A DNA stretch of 16,543 nucleotides from contig CAIVYV010000356.1 in the NCBI GenBank assembly GCA_903910215.1, positions 1 to 16,543 on the forward strand. Direction: 5' to 3'. Below the pieces are notes generated by a model. That model was not told the DNA's origin. It saw nothing but the letters and a program-made list of their open reading frames with translations, and did no database searches. Of this stretch, positions 15,213-16,543 are shown piece by piece (positions within the stretch are counted from its first letter, which is position 1; every line of letters starts with the position of its first letter). Source of the DNA: an uncultured Pseudomonadota bacterium. Its GTDB lineage: Bacteria; Pseudomonadota; Gammaproteobacteria; Steroidobacterales; Steroidobacteraceae. A program made the translations under genes and the position numbers.

Positions 15213-15745
15213 CAGCCGGCAGCCGGTGCATCCGTGCCGAGCCCCAAGGCAACGAGCACGAAGAACGTAAACAACTCACCCGCCATGAACAGCAATACGC
15301 ACTGAAACATCGAGCGCTCGGTCGCGGCACGGAGAATTCGGGCATTGACGTAGATCAAAAAAATACTGAGCACGAATGCCACGAGCGCGAGCGGCGTCAT
15401 CGCCACCGGCTGACCCACCTCGGGTCGGATGGTGGAAACCAGCGGAATGCTCACCGGCGCGAAGAGACAAGCGATACCCAGCAAAGCGATCGCCGTTTGC
15501 ACGAATCGCTCGGGCCTGCCCGACAGCTGCAGGACCAATGCAACCCAAGCGAGCGTGATGAGCGTCGAGAGAATCGCCTGCGGCACGATCGCTTCATCAC
15601 CGGGTATGAGCCACGTGCCAAGCACGCCCTGCAACACCACGAGCGTAGCGAAACAGATGCCGAGCAACTGCTTGGAGGCGGGTAGGTCTTGAGGACCTGC
15701 ACGCGACAGCAAGATGTCAATGAAGATTTTGATGATGCCGGTCAT
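15212..15745 (-). CDS. Uncharacterised multi-pass membrane protein upstream of mpl
   Basis: I do not recognise a named family. The protein is 177 residues from the ATG at 15745. It opens MTGIIKIFIDILLSRAGPQD, an amphipathic N-terminal segment, followed by about five hydrophobic segments (near 25-46, 55-75, 82-105, 117-135, 147-170) and a short tail ending DAPAAG. There is no obvious catalytic or metal motif. An in-frame ATG at 15784 (MQEFNAQG) would add 13 residues; I prefer 15745 because the protein-like sequence begins there and GGA precedes it closely, but the start is uncertain. Its stop overlaps the mpl ATG as TGATG, so it is the likely lead gene of the mpl-ubiX-LON-domain cluster and divergent from rnd. 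Confidence 0.75.
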   Translation of the reverse strand: MTGIIKIFIDILLSRAGPQDLPASKQLLGICFATLVVLQGVLGTWLIPGDEAIVPQAILSTLITLAWVALVLQLSGRPERFVQTAIALLGIACLFAPVSIPLVSTIRPEVGQPVAMTPLALVAFVLSIFLIYVNARILRAATERSMFQCVLLFMAGELFTFFVLVALGLGTDAPAAG

Positions 15746-15793
15746 TTTCCGAAATTCGTTCCCCTGAGCGTTGAATTCTTGCATAGTCCATCG

Positions 15794-16543
15794 ATGCCGT
15801 CGTCCACTGCCTTGATTGCCTCGCGCCCTGCGCTCGAGGACCTGCTATCCGAACTACAAGGCGAGAGCGCCATAGGCATCGACACGGAGTTTCTGCGGGA
15901 GCGCACCTATCGGGCGGAGCTCTGTCTCGTGCAGATGACGACGCGCCGAGAACCGGTCTGCATCGACCCGATCGCACTTGGCGATCTGGATCCCTTGCGC
16001 GCAACCTTCAATCACGGCGGACCGCTGAAGGTTTTGCACTCGGGTCGTCAGGATCTTGAAGTCTTGATGCCGCTCGTGGGTCAAGTTGCGCCGTTGTTCG
16101 ATACTCAGATCGCCGCCTCGCTGGCGGGCTTTCCGGCACAAGTCGGTTATGCCGAATTGGTGCGGCGGCTGCTCGGCACGGAGTTGCCCAAAGGCCAAAC
16201 CAGGACCGACTGGTCGCGTCGTCCACTCTCACCGGAGCAGGTGGAGTACGCAAGAGATGACGTCCGCTTCTTATTGCCCTTGCGCGAAGCACTGCTGGTC
16301 GATATCGACCGCCTAGGCCGTCGCGCTTGGCTCGAGGAGGATCAGCTCGCCTTGCAGGACCCGGCCATGCTGCAAGTAGATCCCGATCGTGCTTGGCAGC
16401 GGTTCAAAGGTGTCTCGATTTGGGATGAGGGTCGACAAGCTTTGCTGCGCAGTCTCGCCGCTTGGCGAGAGCGTCGCGCGATCGCGCGTAATCGTCCGCG
16501 CGGCTGGATCCTCGATGACGGCGTGCTACGAGAAATCGTGCAG
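15794..16543 (+). CDS. rnd: Ribonuclease D, C-terminus cut by window edge
   Basis: 3'-to-5' exoribonuclease that trims tRNA and other small RNA precursors. The first 250 residues are in the window (E. coli RNase D is about 375). The DEDDy exonuclease domain is complete: GIDTEF with Asp30 and Glu32, HSGRQDLEVL with Asp87, and YARDD with Tyr152 and Asp156. RTDWSRRPLS (137-146) is also typical. The first HRDC domain begins near residue 198 and is cut at the edge. An in-frame TAG at 15785 leaves ATG 15794 as the first possible start. No Shine-Dalgarno is visible before it. It is divergent from the membrane-protein gene, 48 bases away. Confidence 0.96.
   Translation, partial: MPSSTALIASRPALEDLLSELQGESAIGIDTEFLRERTYRAELCLVQMTTRREPVCIDPIALGDLDPLRATFNHGGPLKVLHSGRQDLEVLMPLVGQVAPLFDTQIAASLAGFPAQVGYAELVRRLLGTELPKGQTRTDWSRRPLSPEQVEYARDDVRFLLPLREALLVDIDRLGRRAWLEEDQLALQDPAMLQVDPDRAWQRFKGVSIWDEGRQALLRSLAAWRERRAIARNRPRGWILDDGVLREIVQ

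Noticed and set aside
1..16543. Mobile element, defence island or CRISPR array
   Set aside because: All genes are core metabolism or common membrane and hydrolase families, composition looks even, and no transposase, integrase, tRNA or spaced repeat array is visible.

Overview
The window is a gene-dense stretch of a gammaproteobacterial chromosome, carrying core metabolism and no sign of mobile DNA. The gene order tkt-gap-pgk-pyk, the long (472-residue) AhcY behind an SAH riboswitch, and an Mpl-UbiX cluster suggest a Xanthomonadales/Nevskiales/Steroidobacter-like lineage. That placement is an inference from gene content and protein style. I see no tRNA, rRNA, IS element, CRISPR array or phage gene, and no gene-free stretch longer than about 150 bases.

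Bases 1-8057 (minus strand) form one operon-like block: transketolase, GAPDH, phosphoglycerate kinase, pyruvate kinase and a penicillin-acylase-family Ntn hydrolase that runs off the left edge. The first four catalyse lower glycolysis and the pentose-phosphate link. The acylase starts 8 bases after the pyk stop and keeps its catalytic residues, but its substrate is unknown.

Bases 8058-8178 are a divergent control region between tkt and metK. It holds a candidate tkt promoter, a good metK -10 box, and a set of short direct and inverted repeats over the metK start region. Bases 8179-10921 (plus strand) hold two SAM-cycle genes. metK makes SAM and ahcY removes SAH. A well-formed SAH riboswitch with P1, P2 and the P4 pseudoknot-type pairing sits between them.

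Bases 10938-12644 (plus strand) hold cpdA (cAMP phosphodiesterase) and a CPBP-family membrane protease joined by a TGATG stop/start overlap. The cpdA start codon lies in the loop of a perfect 15-bp hairpin, the most striking unexplained structure in the window.

Bases 12606-15745 (minus strand) hold a tightly packed cluster in the order unknown membrane protein, mpl (peptidoglycan recycling), ubiX (prenyl-FMN synthesis for ubiquinone), LON-substrate-binding-domain protein. Its last gene overlaps the CPBP gene tail to tail by 39 bases. From 15794 to the right edge is a partial rnd (RNase D), divergent from this cluster. I did not find a clearly new multi-gene system. The items worth a second look are regulatory structures and operon associations.
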